DNA of 64,000 bases from Pseudomonas sp. PDM16 (lineage in GTDB: Bacteria > Pseudomonadota > Gammaproteobacteria > Pseudomonadales > Pseudomonadaceae), in NCBI RefSeq assembly GCF_014851865.1, contig NZ_JACVAM010000004.1:186001-250000 (forward strand). Direction: 5' to 3'. Below, in pieces: positions 47,794 to 57,874 of this stretch (within the stretch, counting starts at the first letter, position 1; each line of letters starts with the position of its first letter). The notes below the pieces were generated by a model that did no database searches, was not told where the DNA came from, and was given only the letters and a program-made list of their open reading frames with translations. The position numbers and the translations under genes are program-made.

Positions 47794-48813
47794 TCATTTC
47801 CTCGGGTCGAAGGCATCGCGAGCGGCTTCGCCGATGAACACCAGGAGGCTGAGCATCAGGGCCAATACCGTGAAGGCGCTGATGCCCAGCCAGGGCGCCT
47901 GCAGGTTGGCCTTGCCTTGGGCCACCAGCTCGCCCAGCGAGGGTTCGCCGGCCGGCAGGCCGAAGCCGAGGAAGTCCAGCGAGGTCAGGGTGCCTATCGC
48001 TCCCGTCAGAATGAAGGGCATGAAGGTCATGGTCGAGACCATGGCGTTGGGCAGGATGTGGTGGAACATGATGCCGCCATTGCCCATACCCAGCGCGCGG
48101 GCCGCACGCACATACTCCAGGTTGCGGCCACGGAGGAACTCGGCACGTACCACGTCGACCAGGCTCATCCAGGAGAACAGCAGCATGATGCCCAGCAGCC
48201 ACCAGAAGTTGGGTTGCACGAAGCTGGCCAGGATGATCAGCAGGTAGAGCACCGGTAGGCCGGACCAGACCTCGAGGAAGCGCTGGCCGGCCAGGTCGAC
48301 CCAGCCACCGTAGTAGCCTTGCAGGGCGCCGGCGAAGACGCCGATGATGGAGCTGGCGATGGTCAGCGCCAGGGCGAACAGCACCGATACACGGAAGCCG
48401 TATATCACCCGCGCCAGCACGTCGCGGCCCTGGTCGTCGGTACCCAGCCAGTTCTGCCCCGAGGGTGGCGCGGGTGCTGGCACCTGCAGTTCGTAGTTGA
48501 TGCTGGAGTAGTTGAAGGGGATAGGCGGCCAGAGCATCCAGCCGTCCTTCTCTGCGATCAGCTCCTGGATGTAGGGGCTCTTGTAGTTGGCCTGCAGTGG
48601 GAACTCGCCACCAAAGGTGGTTTCCGGGTAGCGCTTGAGCACCGGGAAGTACCACTCGCCGTCGTAGCGCACGGCCAGCGGCTTGTCGTTGGCGATCAGC
48701 TCGGCGCCCAGGCTCAGCACGAACAGGGCGAGGAACAGCCACAGCGACCACCAGCCACGCTTATGGGACTTGAACAGGGCGAGGCGACGTTGGTTGAGGG
48801 GGGAGAGCGTCAT
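47794..48813 (-). CDS. nppC: Peptide ABC importer, permease (NppC/YejE)
   Basis: A 339-aa inner-membrane permease with an N-terminal helix, a long periplasmic insert (residues ~45-130) and five C-terminal helices. The EAA loop that docks the ATPase is present (EYVRAARALGMGNGGIMFHH). The long insert with YPETTFGGEFP is characteristic of the YejE group. It lies two bases after nppB's stop codon. With NppB it forms the heterodimeric channel. Confidence 0.93.
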   Translation of the reverse strand: MTLSPLNQRRLALFKSHKRGWWSLWLFLALFVLSLGAELIANDKPLAVRYDGEWYFPVLKRYPETTFGGEFPLQANYKSPYIQELIAEKDGWMLWPPIPFNYSSINYELQVPAPAPPSGQNWLGTDDQGRDVLARVIYGFRVSVLFALALTIASSIIGVFAGALQGYYGGWVDLAGQRFLEVWSGLPVLYLLIILASFVQPNFWWLLGIMLLFSWMSLVDVVRAEFLRGRNLEYVRAARALGMGNGGIMFHHILPNAMVSTMTFMPFILTGAIGTLTSLDFLGFGLPAGEPSLGELVAQGKANLQAPWLGISAFTVLALMLSLLVFIGEAARDAFDPRK

Positions 48814-48815
48814 TC

Positions 48816-49901
48816 TCAGTTCTCCCTGCTTTCGAAGTCGATGCGTGGATCGATCAGGGTGTACATCAGGTCGCTCAGCAGCTTGGCCACCAGGCCGAAC
48901 AGGGAAAAGATGAACAGGGTGCCGAATACCACCGGGTAGTCGCGGTTGACGATGGACTCGAAGCCCAACAGGCCGAGACCGTCGAGGGAGAAGATGACCT
49001 CGATCAGCATTGAGCCGGTAAAGAAGATGCCGAGGAAGGCGGCCGGGAAGCCGGCCACCACGATCAGCATGGCGTTGCGGAACACATGGCCGTAAAGCAC
49101 GCGGCTGTCGGTCAGGCCCTTGGCGCGGGCGGTGGTCACGTACTGCTTGCCGATCTCGTCGAGGAAGCTGTTCTTGGTCAGCAGGGTGAGGGTGGCGAAG
49201 TTGCCGATCACCAGGGCCGTCACCGGCAGTGCCAGGTGCCAGAAGTAGTCGAGGATCTTGCCTCCCAGGCTGAGTTCGTCGAAGTTACCGGAGGTCAGCC
49301 CGCGCAAGGGGAACCAGTCCCAGTAGCTGCCGCCGGCGAACAGCACGATCAGCAGGATGGCGAACAGGAACGAGGGGATTGCGTAGCCGACGATGATCGC
49401 CGAGCTGGTCCAGACGTCGAAGGCGCTACCGTGGCGGGTGGCCTTGGCGATGCCCAGGGGGATCGAGATCAGGTAAGTGATCAGGGTGCTCCATAGTCCT
49501 AGCGAGATGGATACCGGCATCTTTTCCAGGATCAGGTCGATCACCGTCGCATCGCGGAAGAAGCTCTCGCCGAAATCCAGTTGGGCGTAGCTGCTGATCA
49601 TCAGCCAGAAACGCTCGGGGGCGGACTTGTCGAAGCCGTACATCTTCTCGATCTCGGCCACCAGTTCCGGGTCCAGGCCTTGGGCGCCGCGGTAGTTGGA
49701 GCCGGCTACGGCGACTTCGCCGCCACCTCCGGAAATCCTGCCGGTGGCACCACCGGAGGCGGCATCGAAGCCTTCCAGCTTGGCGATCATCTGCTCCACC
49801 GGGCCGCCAGGGGCGGCCTGGACGATGATGAAGTTGATCAGGAGGATGCCCAGCAGGGTGGGGATGATCAGCAGCAGGCGGCGAACGATATAGGCCAGCA
49901 T
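48816..49901 (-). CDS. nppB: Peptide ABC importer, permease (NppB/YejB)
   Basis: A 361-aa permease with about six hydrophobic helices. The N-terminus ([20 protein letters not shown]) is the OppB-type helix with the family pattern of a long gap before helix 2, containing a glycine-rich insert ([20 protein letters not shown], residues ~48-67) seen in YejB proteins. The EAA-like loop [21 protein letters not shown] docks the ATPase. Its ATG overlaps the nppA2 stop (TGATG). Confidence 0.93.
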   Translation of the reverse strand: MLAYIVRRLLLIIPTLLGILLINFIIVQAAPGGPVEQMIAKLEGFDAASGGATGRISGGGGEVAVAGSNYRGAQGLDPELVAEIEKMYGFDKSAPERFWLMISSYAQLDFGESFFRDATVIDLILEKMPVSISLGLWSTLITYLISIPLGIAKATRHGSAFDVWTSSAIIVGYAIPSFLFAILLIVLFAGGSYWDWFPLRGLTSGNFDELSLGGKILDYFWHLALPVTALVIGNFATLTLLTKNSFLDEIGKQYVTTARAKGLTDSRVLYGHVFRNAMLIVVAGFPAAFLGIFFTGSMLIEVIFSLDGLGLLGFESIVNRDYPVVFGTLFIFSLFGLVAKLLSDLMYTLIDPRIDFESREN

Positions 49902-51733
49902 CACTGGGCTTCCTGCTCGGGCTTCTGCGTGGGCTTGGACTTCGGCGCGATAGCTGGCGCTTCTTCCCACCAGCTCATCAGGCCGTAGTCATACAACGGC
50001 GTGACCGCCGGGCGTCCAAAACGTTTCCAGTAGGCCACTCGCCAGGTATCCACGTAGTAGTTAGGTACCACATAGTGGCCCCAGAGTAAGGCGCGATCCA
50101 GGGCGTGGGCATGGGTGATCAACGATTGCCGCGAATCGGCGCGAATCAGGCCATCCACCAACTGGTCGATGGCCGGATCGCGCAGGCCCATGAGATTGCG
50201 GCTGCCGGGGTTGTCGGCGCTGGCGGAGTGCCAGAACTCGCGCTGCTCGTTGCCCGGCGAGCTGGACTGCGGCCAGATCGCCGATGTCATGTCGAAGTCG
50301 CGCGAGCGCAAGCGGTTGATGTATTGCGAGGTGTCGACGCGGCGGATCTGCAGGTCGATGCCCAATTCAGCCAGGTTGCGCTTGAACGGCAGGATCACCC
50401 GTTCCAGGTTGGGCTGGAAGTTGAGGAACTCGAAGGCCAGTTGCTTGCCGTCCGGGCCGATCATCTTGTCGTCTTCGATGCGGTAGCCAGCCTCGGTCAA
50501 GAGCTGGAAGGCCTTGCGGCTCTGTTCGCGGATGATGCCGCTGCCGTCGCTGACCGGCGGCATGAACTCCTGGGTAAAGACTTCCGGTGGCAGCTTGTCA
50601 CGCAGTGGCTCGAGCAGTTTCAGCTCCGCCTCGTCAGGTAGGCCCCTGGCGGCCATCTCGGAGTTCTCGAAGTAGCTGTGGGTGCGCTTGTAGGCCCCGT
50701 AGAAAAGCTGCTTGCTGGCCCACTCGAAGTCGAACAGCTGGGAGATGGCCTCACGCACACGGCGGTCCTGGAACATCGGGCGGCGCAGGTTGAACACGTA
50801 GCCCTGCATACCGGCGGGGTTGTGGTTGGGGATGGCGGCCATCACGAACCGTCCCTCGCGCAATGCCGGCGAGTCGTAGCCGGTGTTCCAGTCCTTCGCC
50901 GAGTACTCTAGGTTGGTATCGAACTGCCCGGCCTTGAAGGCCTCCAGCGCGACCTGGGTATCGCGGTAGTAGTCGATGCGGATGCGGTCGAAGTTATACA
51001 GGCCGCGGTTGACCGGCAAGTCCTTGCCCCACCAGTCCTTCACTCTTTCGAACTCGATGCGGCTACCGGGTGACACCTTGCCGATGCGATATGGGCCGCT
51101 GCCCAGCGGTGGCTCCAGGTTGGCCTTGGAAAAGTCGCGACTGGCCCACCAATGCTTAGGCAGCACATGAATCTGGCCGAGGATCAGTGGCAATTCGCGA
51201 TTGTTCTGATGCTTGAAATCGAAGCGCACCGTCAGCTTGTCTTCGGCAACCACCTGCGCCACGTCCGCATAATAGTGGCGATACATGGGGTCGCCTTTCT
51301 CCACCAGCGTGTGGAAGGTGAAGATCACGTCGTCGGCCGTTACCGGCTGGCCGTCGTGAAAGCGCGCCTTGGGGTTGAGGAAGAAGCGCACGTAGCTGTT
51401 GTCCGCGGCCTTGTCGATCTTCTCGGCCAGCAAGCCGTACTCGGTGAACGGCTCGTCCTGCGAGTGAAAGGTCAGGCTGTCATAGAGCAGGGGCTCCACG
51501 TCCACCGGGTTACCCTTCGGAATGTAGGGGTTGAGGCTGTCGAAACCGCCGATCCCTCGTTGGCGAAGCAGTCCACCCTTGGGCGCATCGGGGTTGACGT
51601 AGTCGAAGTGCTTGAAGCCCGCCGGATACTTCGGCGGCTCGCCGTAGAGGGTAAGGGCATGTTGTGGCTCGGCCTGGACGGCTCCGGCCAACATCAACAG
51701 GGCGGCACCCAGGGTGCGCAGGGTAGGGCTCAT
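49901..51733 (-). CDS. nppA2: Peptide ABC importer, solute-binding protein 2 (NppA2/YejA)
   Basis: A 610-aa periplasmic substrate-binding protein of the SBP_bac_5 (cluster C) family. A signal peptide (residues 1-21) precedes the domain, with [18 protein letters not shown] near residue 41 and [20 protein letters not shown] in the usual place. It delivers peptide-like ligands to NppBC. The start overlaps the upstream paralogue's stop (ATGA). It is the second of two related binding proteins, which may have different ligand preferences. Confidence 0.93.
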   Translation of the reverse strand: MSPTLRTLGAALLMLAGAVQAEPQHALTLYGEPPKYPAGFKHFDYVNPDAPKGGLLRQRGIGGFDSLNPYIPKGNPVDVEPLLYDSLTFHSQDEPFTEYGLLAEKIDKAADNSYVRFFLNPKARFHDGQPVTADDVIFTFHTLVEKGDPMYRHYYADVAQVVAEDKLTVRFDFKHQNNRELPLILGQIHVLPKHWWASRDFSKANLEPPLGSGPYRIGKVSPGSRIEFERVKDWWGKDLPVNRGLYNFDRIRIDYYRDTQVALEAFKAGQFDTNLEYSAKDWNTGYDSPALREGRFVMAAIPNHNPAGMQGYVFNLRRPMFQDRRVREAISQLFDFEWASKQLFYGAYKRTHSYFENSEMAARGLPDEAELKLLEPLRDKLPPEVFTQEFMPPVSDGSGIIREQSRKAFQLLTEAGYRIEDDKMIGPDGKQLAFEFLNFQPNLERVILPFKRNLAELGIDLQIRRVDTSQYINRLRSRDFDMTSAIWPQSSSPGNEQREFWHSASADNPGSRNLMGLRDPAIDQLVDGLIRADSRQSLITHAHALDRALLWGHYVVPNYYVDTWRVAYWKRFGRPAVTPLYDYGLMSWWEEAPAIAPKSKPTQKPEQEAQ

Positions 51734-53580
51734 CGAACGGTCTCCGTGGGCTTCAGCCACCAGGCCCGCAGTCCCAGGGTGTAGGGCGGGGTGGTGACGA
51801 AGGCGAACCGGTTGCGGTACGCCAGACGATGGTGATTGATGTACCAGTTGGGAATGCTGTAGTGCTGCCAGAGCAGGATGCGGTCCAGTGCTCGGGCAGC
51901 CGCCACCTGTTCCTCCCGGGTCTGGGCGGCGAGGAGTTTGTCGAGCAAGGTGTCGATCACCGGGTGACGTACACCTGCATAGTTCTTGCTGCCCTTCACG
52001 CCGACCTGGCTGGAGTGGAAGTACAGCCACTGTTCCAGGCCCGGACTCAGACTCTGCGGCAGGGTCATGAGGATCATGTCGTAATCGAACTGGTCGAGGC
52101 GCTGCTTGTACTGGGCGCGATCGACGGTGCGCAGACTGGCGCGAATGCCGATGCTGGCCAGGTTCTCGGTATAGGGCTGGAGAATGCGTTCCAGATTGGG
52201 GTTGACCAGTAGAATCTCGAAGCGCAACGGTTCTCCCTTGGCGTTCAGCAGTCCGCGGCCGGATGGCTTCCAGCCCGCTTCGGCCAATAGACCAAGCGCA
52301 CGGCGCAGTGTTTCGCGCGGGATGCCGCGACCATCGGTGGCGGGCAGGGTGAAGGGCTCGGTGAACAATTTTGCCTGCAGCTGCTTGCGATAGGGTGAGA
52401 GCAACAGCCACTCGCCGCCTTCTGGCTTGCCGTCGGCAGAGAACTCGCTGTTGGGGTAATAGCTGGTGCTGCGCTTGTAGGCGCTGTTGAACAGCGCGCG
52501 GTTGGTCCACTCGAAGTCGAACATCAGGCCCAGAGCCTCGCGTACCTTGCGCTGGGCGAAGAGGTCACGGCGGCTGTTCATGAACAGCGCCTGGGTCTGG
52601 GTAGGAATCTGGTGTGGAATTTCGGCACGGATCACATCGCCCCGGGCGATGGCCGGGAAGCGGTAGCCGTTGGCCCAGTTCTTAGCCTGGTGTTCGATGT
52701 AGAAGTCGAACTCGCCGGCCTTGAACGCCTCGAACGCGACATTGCTGTCGCGGTAGAACTCCACCTCGACACGGTCGAAGTTGTACTTGCCGCGGTTGAC
52801 CGGCAGTTTCTCACCCCACCAGTCCTTGACCCGCTCGAACACCAGGCGCCGTCCCGGCTCGATCTGGGTGATTCGATAGGGCCCGCTGCCCAACGGTACA
52901 TCGAAGCTGGTGGCCTTGAAGTCGTGCTTCTTCCAGTAGTGCTGGGCCAATACAGGCAGTTCGCCGAGGCGCAGGATCAGCAGCGGGTTGCCGGCACGCT
53001 TGAATACGAAGCGGATACGGTGGCGGTTGAGGATATCGACCCTTTTGACTTCCTGCAGGTTGGTACGGTACTGCGGGTGGCCGTCCTTGATCAGGGTGCG
53101 GTAGGAGAAGGCCACGTCGTAGGCGGTGATCGGCTGGCCGTCGTGGAAGCGTGCTTCCTTGCGCAGGTTGAACACCACCCAGCTGCGGTCTTCGTTGTAT
53201 TCCACGCTCTTGGCGATAAGCCCGTAGCTAGAAGCCGGCTCGTCGCCGGACGGGTCGTAGGCGCCGGTGCCGACCATCAACGGCTCGTTGAACTCACTAA
53301 CGCCATACTGCAGGAAGTTGGGCGCGGCCGCAGGGCTGCTGCCCTTGAAGCTGTAAGGGTTGAGGGTGTCGAACGTGCCATAGGCCATCACCCGAAGCGT
53401 GCCGCCTTTGGGCGCGTCAGGGTTGACCCAGTCGAAGTGGGTGAAGCTGGCCGGGTACTTGAGCATGCCGAACTGGGCATAACCATGGCTTTCACTGAGG
53501 GTCGCGAAAGCGGGAAGACTCATGGCCAGGCCGATAATCAGCGAGAGCAGGAGACGCATCGGGTGCGGGGTCCGGTCCAT
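51730..53580 (-). CDS. nppA1: Peptide ABC importer, solute-binding protein 1 (NppA1/YejA)
   Basis: A 616-aa paralogue of NppA2, of the same SBP_bac_5 family, with [38 protein letters not shown] and [16 protein letters not shown] in parallel positions. The N-terminus is uncertain: MDRTPHPMRLLLSLII can start at 53580 or at the Met at 53559, both before a clear signal peptide (LLLSLIIGLAMSLPAFA). It is the first gene of the importer-fabI string; the promoter must lie in the gap before the divergent HDOD gene. Confidence 0.92.
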   Translation of the reverse strand: MDRTPHPMRLLLSLIIGLAMSLPAFATLSESHGYAQFGMLKYPASFTHFDWVNPDAPKGGTLRVMAYGTFDTLNPYSFKGSSPAAAPNFLQYGVSEFNEPLMVGTGAYDPSGDEPASSYGLIAKSVEYNEDRSWVVFNLRKEARFHDGQPITAYDVAFSYRTLIKDGHPQYRTNLQEVKRVDILNRHRIRFVFKRAGNPLLILRLGELPVLAQHYWKKHDFKATSFDVPLGSGPYRITQIEPGRRLVFERVKDWWGEKLPVNRGKYNFDRVEVEFYRDSNVAFEAFKAGEFDFYIEHQAKNWANGYRFPAIARGDVIRAEIPHQIPTQTQALFMNSRRDLFAQRKVREALGLMFDFEWTNRALFNSAYKRSTSYYPNSEFSADGKPEGGEWLLLSPYRKQLQAKLFTEPFTLPATDGRGIPRETLRRALGLLAEAGWKPSGRGLLNAKGEPLRFEILLVNPNLERILQPYTENLASIGIRASLRTVDRAQYKQRLDQFDYDMILMTLPQSLSPGLEQWLYFHSSQVGVKGSKNYAGVRHPVIDTLLDKLLAAQTREEQVAAARALDRILLWQHYSIPNWYINHHRLAYRNRFAFVTTPPYTLGLRAWWLKPTETVR

Positions 53581-53786
53581 GGGGCTTTCTGGCGGCATGT
53601 ATAAGGCAGGAGGCTGTGTTTTCGCCGCCGTTCGGCGATGGATGATCGCCTATTTGCGCTGTGCATGCCGGCTGGTTGTTTGCCGGTACAGTAACAGCTT
53701 GTATCCGCAGGAAAAAGAGTGCCTTTTTCGACGGCTGTGCCATCATTTTGCCTACACTGAAACAAGTTGAAATTGAGGTTGTTGTC

Positions 53787-55226
53787 TTGGCGGAACGCAG
53801 TATCGGGTTACAGGCATGGATAGACCGTTTGAACCAGGCCGAATTGCCTGCTCTCGCCGCCGTGGTGCAGGACCTTCATCGTCTGTCGCAGGCCGATCAG
53901 GCATCGGTGCAACAACTGGCCGATGTGCTGCTGCGCGACGCCTCGCTTACCTCCAAGGTGCTGCGCGTCGGTAACAGTGCCTACTACAACCCTTCGCAGG
54001 AAAGCATTCGGACCATTTCCCGAGCCATCGTGCTTATCGGCTTCGACAATGTGCGCCTGATCGGCATGTCGGTGAGCCTGATCGATAGCCTGCTCACCAG
54101 GGTGCCGCGCGAGCAGCTGCAGATGCTGCTCGCGCGCTCGTTCCATGCTGCCGTACAGGCACGCAACATCGCCGGCTATGTGCTGACCCGGAACCAGGAG
54201 GAGGTGTTCATTGCTGCTCTGCTGCATACGGTAGGCGAGTTAGCGTTTTGGGCCTGTGGTGGCGAGCAGGCGGATGAACTGGCGGATGCCCTGGCGCAGC
54301 CTGGGGTCGAGGTGGATGAGGCGACGAGGCAGTTGCTTGGCACCACTTTCCGCCAACTCACCCAAGGGCTGGTGAAGAGCTGGAACCTGGGTGAGCTGGC
54401 CGCTTTTGCCCATGGCGGCAATCAGCACGATCCGGCGGTGCGCGCTATCAGTCTGGGCGTGAAGATCAGCGAGGCAGCGCTAGACGGCTGGGACTCACCG
54501 GAGATGGAGAAGCTGGTGCAGCAGCTGGCGAGCTTCACCGGCGTCAGCCCCGACGATGCGCTCAAGCAGGTGCTGGAGAGCGCACAGGAGACAGTCGAGG
54601 TCGCCGCCACTTTCGGTGCGGGCCAGTTGTGCAAGCTGATTCCCAATACCGACCCGGAACAGATCAAGCTGCAACAGCAGGAGCGCAAGGCTCGTCTACT
54701 GCAGCCAGACCTGCTGGTGATGCAGCAGGCGTTGCAGGACCTGGGCATGATGGTCAGCGGCAAGGCCGACGTGGACATGATCCTCGACACCCTGCTCAAG
54801 GGCCTGCACCGTGGTGTGGGGCTGGAGCGGGCAATGCTGGTGGTACTGGCCGACGGGCAGACCCGTTTGCGCGCCAAGCGGGTGGTGGGCGAGGGCACGG
54901 AGCAATGGCTGAGCGATTTCCAGTTGCCGGCATCCCAGGTTGAGCAGCCACACATCTTCAGCTATGTGTTGCGCAACCGTGAGGCCCTCTGGATGGGGGT
55001 GCCGGCCAGCTACAACCTGGCCGAGCTGGTGACGCTACCAATGCGGAGAGTGCTGGGGCAGGGGATGTTCTTCATCGCCCCGTTGCTGGCGGGCACGCGG
55101 GAGATCGGCGTGCTCTATGCGGACTGCCGCCTCTCCGGAAGGGCGCTGAAGAACGAGCAGTTCGTGGCCTTCCAGCGGTTTTCCCAGCTCACCGCACGTT
55201 GTTTCGAGGCATTGAGCAAGCGCTGA
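53787..55226 (+). CDS. HDOD and GAF domain signalling protein
   Basis: A 479-aa cytoplasmic protein. The HDOD domain covers residues ~20-210 (LRDASLTSKVLRVGNSAYYN, ISRAIVLIGFDNVRLIG), followed by a degenerate HD-like stretch and a GAF-like domain (~330-470, GVGLERAMLVVLADGQTR, GQGMFFIAPLLAGTREIGVLYAD). HDOD proteins mediate two-component or cyclic-di-GMP related signalling without known catalysis. The start is taken as TTG with GAGG nine bases upstream; the frame is open further upstream without family sequence. It separates the npp operon from mltD; I do not recall this gene between those two in PAO1. Confidence 0.83.
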   Translation: MAERSIGLQAWIDRLNQAELPALAAVVQDLHRLSQADQASVQQLADVLLRDASLTSKVLRVGNSAYYNPSQESIRTISRAIVLIGFDNVRLIGMSVSLIDSLLTRVPREQLQMLLARSFHAAVQARNIAGYVLTRNQEEVFIAALLHTVGELAFWACGGEQADELADALAQPGVEVDEATRQLLGTTFRQLTQGLVKSWNLGELAAFAHGGNQHDPAVRAISLGVKISEAALDGWDSPEMEKLVQQLASFTGVSPDDALKQVLESAQETVEVAATFGAGQLCKLIPNTDPEQIKLQQQERKARLLQPDLLVMQQALQDLGMMVSGKADVDMILDTLLKGLHRGVGLERAMLVVLADGQTRLRAKRVVGEGTEQWLSDFQLPASQVEQPHIFSYVLRNREALWMGVPASYNLAELVTLPMRRVLGQGMFFIAPLLAGTREIGVLYADCRLSGRALKNEQFVAFQRFSQLTARCFEALSKR

Positions 55227-55235
55227 GCGGGCGGG

Positions 55236-56816
55236 TCAGTCCAGATACAGGGTCAGTGTCTGCCCAGGCTTGAGTGCGCTGCTGTTGCTGCGCGGGTTCC
55301 AGCGCTGAATGTGCTCGACGTTGACCTTGAATCGCTGGGCGATCAGGTACATCGAGTCGCCACTCTTGACCCGGTAGTAGGTGATGTTCTGTCGATCATC
55401 GTCCTTGGCCGCCGCCACCGAGTTGCCTGTACCACCGGAGCCGCCTCGAATCTCCAGCATCTGGCCCAGGCTGAGCCTGCTGCTAGCGTTCAAACCGTTC
55501 CAGCGCTGCAGATCCTTGAGCGACACTCCGTGGGCGTTGGCGATCTGCCAGAGGTTGTCGCCGCTCTTCACCTTGTAGCGCTGCGGTGCGCTGGCAGGTG
55601 CCTTGGCGACCTGCTCATGCAGCGCCTGGACGGGCTCACGGCCGCCGGCTGATGGAATGGTGAGGGTCTGTCCCACCTGCAGGTGATTGCTGCGCAGCTT
55701 GTTGATGTCCTTCAGGGCATTGACCGTCACATGGTGACGATTGGCGATACTGTGCAGATTGTCGCCCGAGCGCACCCGATACTGTTGCCATTGCACCAGT
55801 TGCTGAGGCTTCATCATCGCCAGGCTGGCGTTGAACAGCTCGGCCTTGTCGATGGGTACCAGCAGATGCTGAGGACCATCCATGGTGATGCCTTTCTTGA
55901 ATGCCGGGTTGAGGCTCTCCAGCTCGTCCTCTTCCATGTCGACCATCGCCGCCAGCCGCGCCAGGTCGAGTCCGGGCTTACTCGCCACCTCTTCGAAGTA
56001 GGGCTCGTTGGCGATGGGGTTGAGAGCGACCCCGTAGGCTTCCGGAGACATGACCACCTGCGACAGTGCCAGCAGCTTGGGCACGTAGTCCTGGGTTTCC
56101 TTGGGCAGCGGCAGGTTCCAGTAGTCGGTCGGCAGACCAAGCTTCTGATTGCGCTCAATGGCGCGGCTCACCGTACCTTCACCGGCGTTGTACGCCGCCA
56201 GAGCCAACAGCCAATCGCCGTTGAACATGTTGTGCAGGCGAGTCAGGTAGCTCAGGGCCGCGTTGGTCGAGGCGGTGATGTCTCTCCGGCCGTCGTACCA
56301 GTTGGTCTGCCGGAGGTTGAAGTGGCGGCCTGTTGAGGGAATGAACTGCCAGAGGCCGACCGCATGGCTGCGCGAGTAGGCGTAGGGGTTGTAAGCGCTT
56401 TCGATCACTGGCAGCAGGGCCAGCTCCATAGGCATGTCGCGCTCTTCCAGACGCTCGACCACGTAGTGGATATAGGGGCTGCCGCGAGTGCTGGCGTTTT
56501 CGAGAAAGGAGGGGTTGCTGACGAACCACAGACGCTGGTTCTCGATGCGCGGGTTGATGCCGATTTCGTCCTGCAGCTTGAAACCGTCGCGCACGCGCTC
56601 CCAGATGTCCTTGTGCTCCTCCGGCTCGGCCGCTTCCGCGAGCCACTGCGTATCGGGTTGCAGGGCGATGGCCGGGTCCGTGTCACTGACATCGTCGACG
56701 GGAGCCGTGCTCTGGCAGCCCGCCAACCCAAGGCATGCCATTACCGCCAGAGCCCTTGCGCGCCTCGTCAGTTCGGTGGAGCAAAGGGGTCCGAAAGGTA
56801 ATAAAAACATCGGCAT
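55236..56816 (-). CDS. mltD: Membrane-bound lytic murein transglycosylase D
   Basis: MltD (526 aa) cleaves peptidoglycan glycan strands. The lipobox LAGC places lipid-modified Cys34. The SLT catalytic domain has Glu139 in LPVIESAYNPYAYS and the following GLWQFIPSTGRHFNL. Three LysM repeats follow (YRVRSGDNLHSIANRHHV, YKVKSGDNLWQIANAHGV and YRVKSGDSMYLIAQRFKV), giving peptidoglycan binding. The start is uncertain between two nearby Met codons (56816 and 56810). mltD-gloB-methyltransferase-rnhA order is as in PAO1. Confidence 0.95.
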   Translation of the reverse strand: MPMFLLPFGPLCSTELTRRARALAVMACLGLAGCQSTAPVDDVSDTDPAIALQPDTQWLAEAAEPEEHKDIWERVRDGFKLQDEIGINPRIENQRLWFVSNPSFLENASTRGSPYIHYVVERLEERDMPMELALLPVIESAYNPYAYSRSHAVGLWQFIPSTGRHFNLRQTNWYDGRRDITASTNAALSYLTRLHNMFNGDWLLALAAYNAGEGTVSRAIERNQKLGLPTDYWNLPLPKETQDYVPKLLALSQVVMSPEAYGVALNPIANEPYFEEVASKPGLDLARLAAMVDMEEDELESLNPAFKKGITMDGPQHLLVPIDKAELFNASLAMMKPQQLVQWQQYRVRSGDNLHSIANRHHVTVNALKDINKLRSNHLQVGQTLTIPSAGGREPVQALHEQVAKAPASAPQRYKVKSGDNLWQIANAHGVSLKDLQRWNGLNASSRLSLGQMLEIRGGSGGTGNSVAAAKDDDRQNITYYRVKSGDSMYLIAQRFKVNVEHIQRWNPRSNSSALKPGQTLTLYLD

Positions 56817-56902
56817 CTAGTATCTGTCGGCACAAAAAAAGTGGGGGGATTCTAGAAATGGCCCTCGGAGTGGTCAAGTTTTCACCAGCTGCAGACGTCA
56901 CA

Positions 56903-57685
56903 TCAGGTGACTTTGAACTGGTCTTTCCAGCTGCGTAGCGAAGCGAAAACCTCGTCGCCCGTGCGCTGCCGGGCGCCGCTCCGCTCGTCGATTTTTTCAT
57001 TAATGGATGTTTCGTTGCAGCGCAGGAAGGGGTTGGTTGCCTTCTCGAGCGCCATGGTCGAGGGCAGCGTGATCTTTCCTTCTCCCCGCAAGGCAAGGAC
57101 CTCTTCGAGGCGCTTGATGACCGCAGGGTTTCCAGGCTCGGCTGCGCGGGCGAAATGCAGGTTGCTGAGGGTGTATTCATGAGCGCAGTAGATGTGGGTG
57201 CTGTCGGGCAGCGACGCAAGCCGCTGCAGAGAGCTGTACATCTGTTGTGGGCTGCCTTCGAACAGTCGCCCGCAGCCGGCGGCGAACAGGGTATCGCCGG
57301 AGAACAGCCAACCCTCATCGGCCTGGTAATAGGCAATATGACCCAGGGTGTGGCCGGGCACCGTGTACACGAGAAACTGGCGGCCCAGGACTTCGACCTG
57401 CGCTCCGTCTTCGAGCGCGTCGTCGCGGGCGGGGATGTTTTCCTGAGCGGGACCATAGACCCTGGCTCCCGTCTCGGTCTTGAGCCTGGTCACACCTCCG
57501 ACATGGTCGGGATGGTGATGGGTGATCAAGATCGCATCGAGGCGCCACTCGGGATGCGCGCCCAGCCAGTTCAGGACCGGCTGAGCGTCGCCCGGATCGA
57601 TCACGGCGCAGCGACGCTGGAGAGTGTCCTGCAGCAGCCAGATGTAGTTGTCGGAAAAGGCCGGAAGGGCATCTATCTGGTACAT
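56903..57685 (-). CDS. gloB: Hydroxyacylglutathione hydrolase (glyoxalase II)
   Basis: GloB (260 aa) hydrolyses S-lactoylglutathione to lactate and glutathione, completing the pathway begun by gloA. The metallo-beta-lactamase fold has its metal motif [10 protein letters not shown], then [12 protein letters not shown] and [16 protein letters not shown]. The C-terminal glutathione-binding part is complete ([15 protein letters not shown]). The start [16 protein letters not shown] fits the family; an upstream ATG five codons earlier is possible. It is divergent from the methyltransferase gene. Confidence 0.95.
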   Translation of the reverse strand: MYQIDALPAFSDNYIWLLQDTLQRRCAVIDPGDAQPVLNWLGAHPEWRLDAILITHHHPDHVGGVTRLKTETGARVYGPAQENIPARDDALEDGAQVEVLGRQFLVYTVPGHTLGHIAYYQADEGWLFSGDTLFAAGCGRLFEGSPQQMYSSLQRLASLPDSTHIYCAHEYTLSNLHFARAAEPGNPAVIKRLEEVLALRGEGKITLPSTMALEKATNPFLRCNETSINEKIDERSGARQRTGDEVFASLRSWKDQFKVT

Positions 57686-57874
57686 ATTCGGGGTCGCCAT
57701 TCTGGGAGCAATGGCGCATCTTAATCTCAGGTGCCCTTCGTGATCTCCATCCTGTCGATCATGATGTAGTCCAAAGGGGAAGGAGGCCGATTGCCGAGGC
57801 ATTCGGCGACTGCGTTGGCATTTCCGCTGCGGGCCGGCGGTTTCCCGACATCCTGCTTGTTCATGGAGGCTGCA

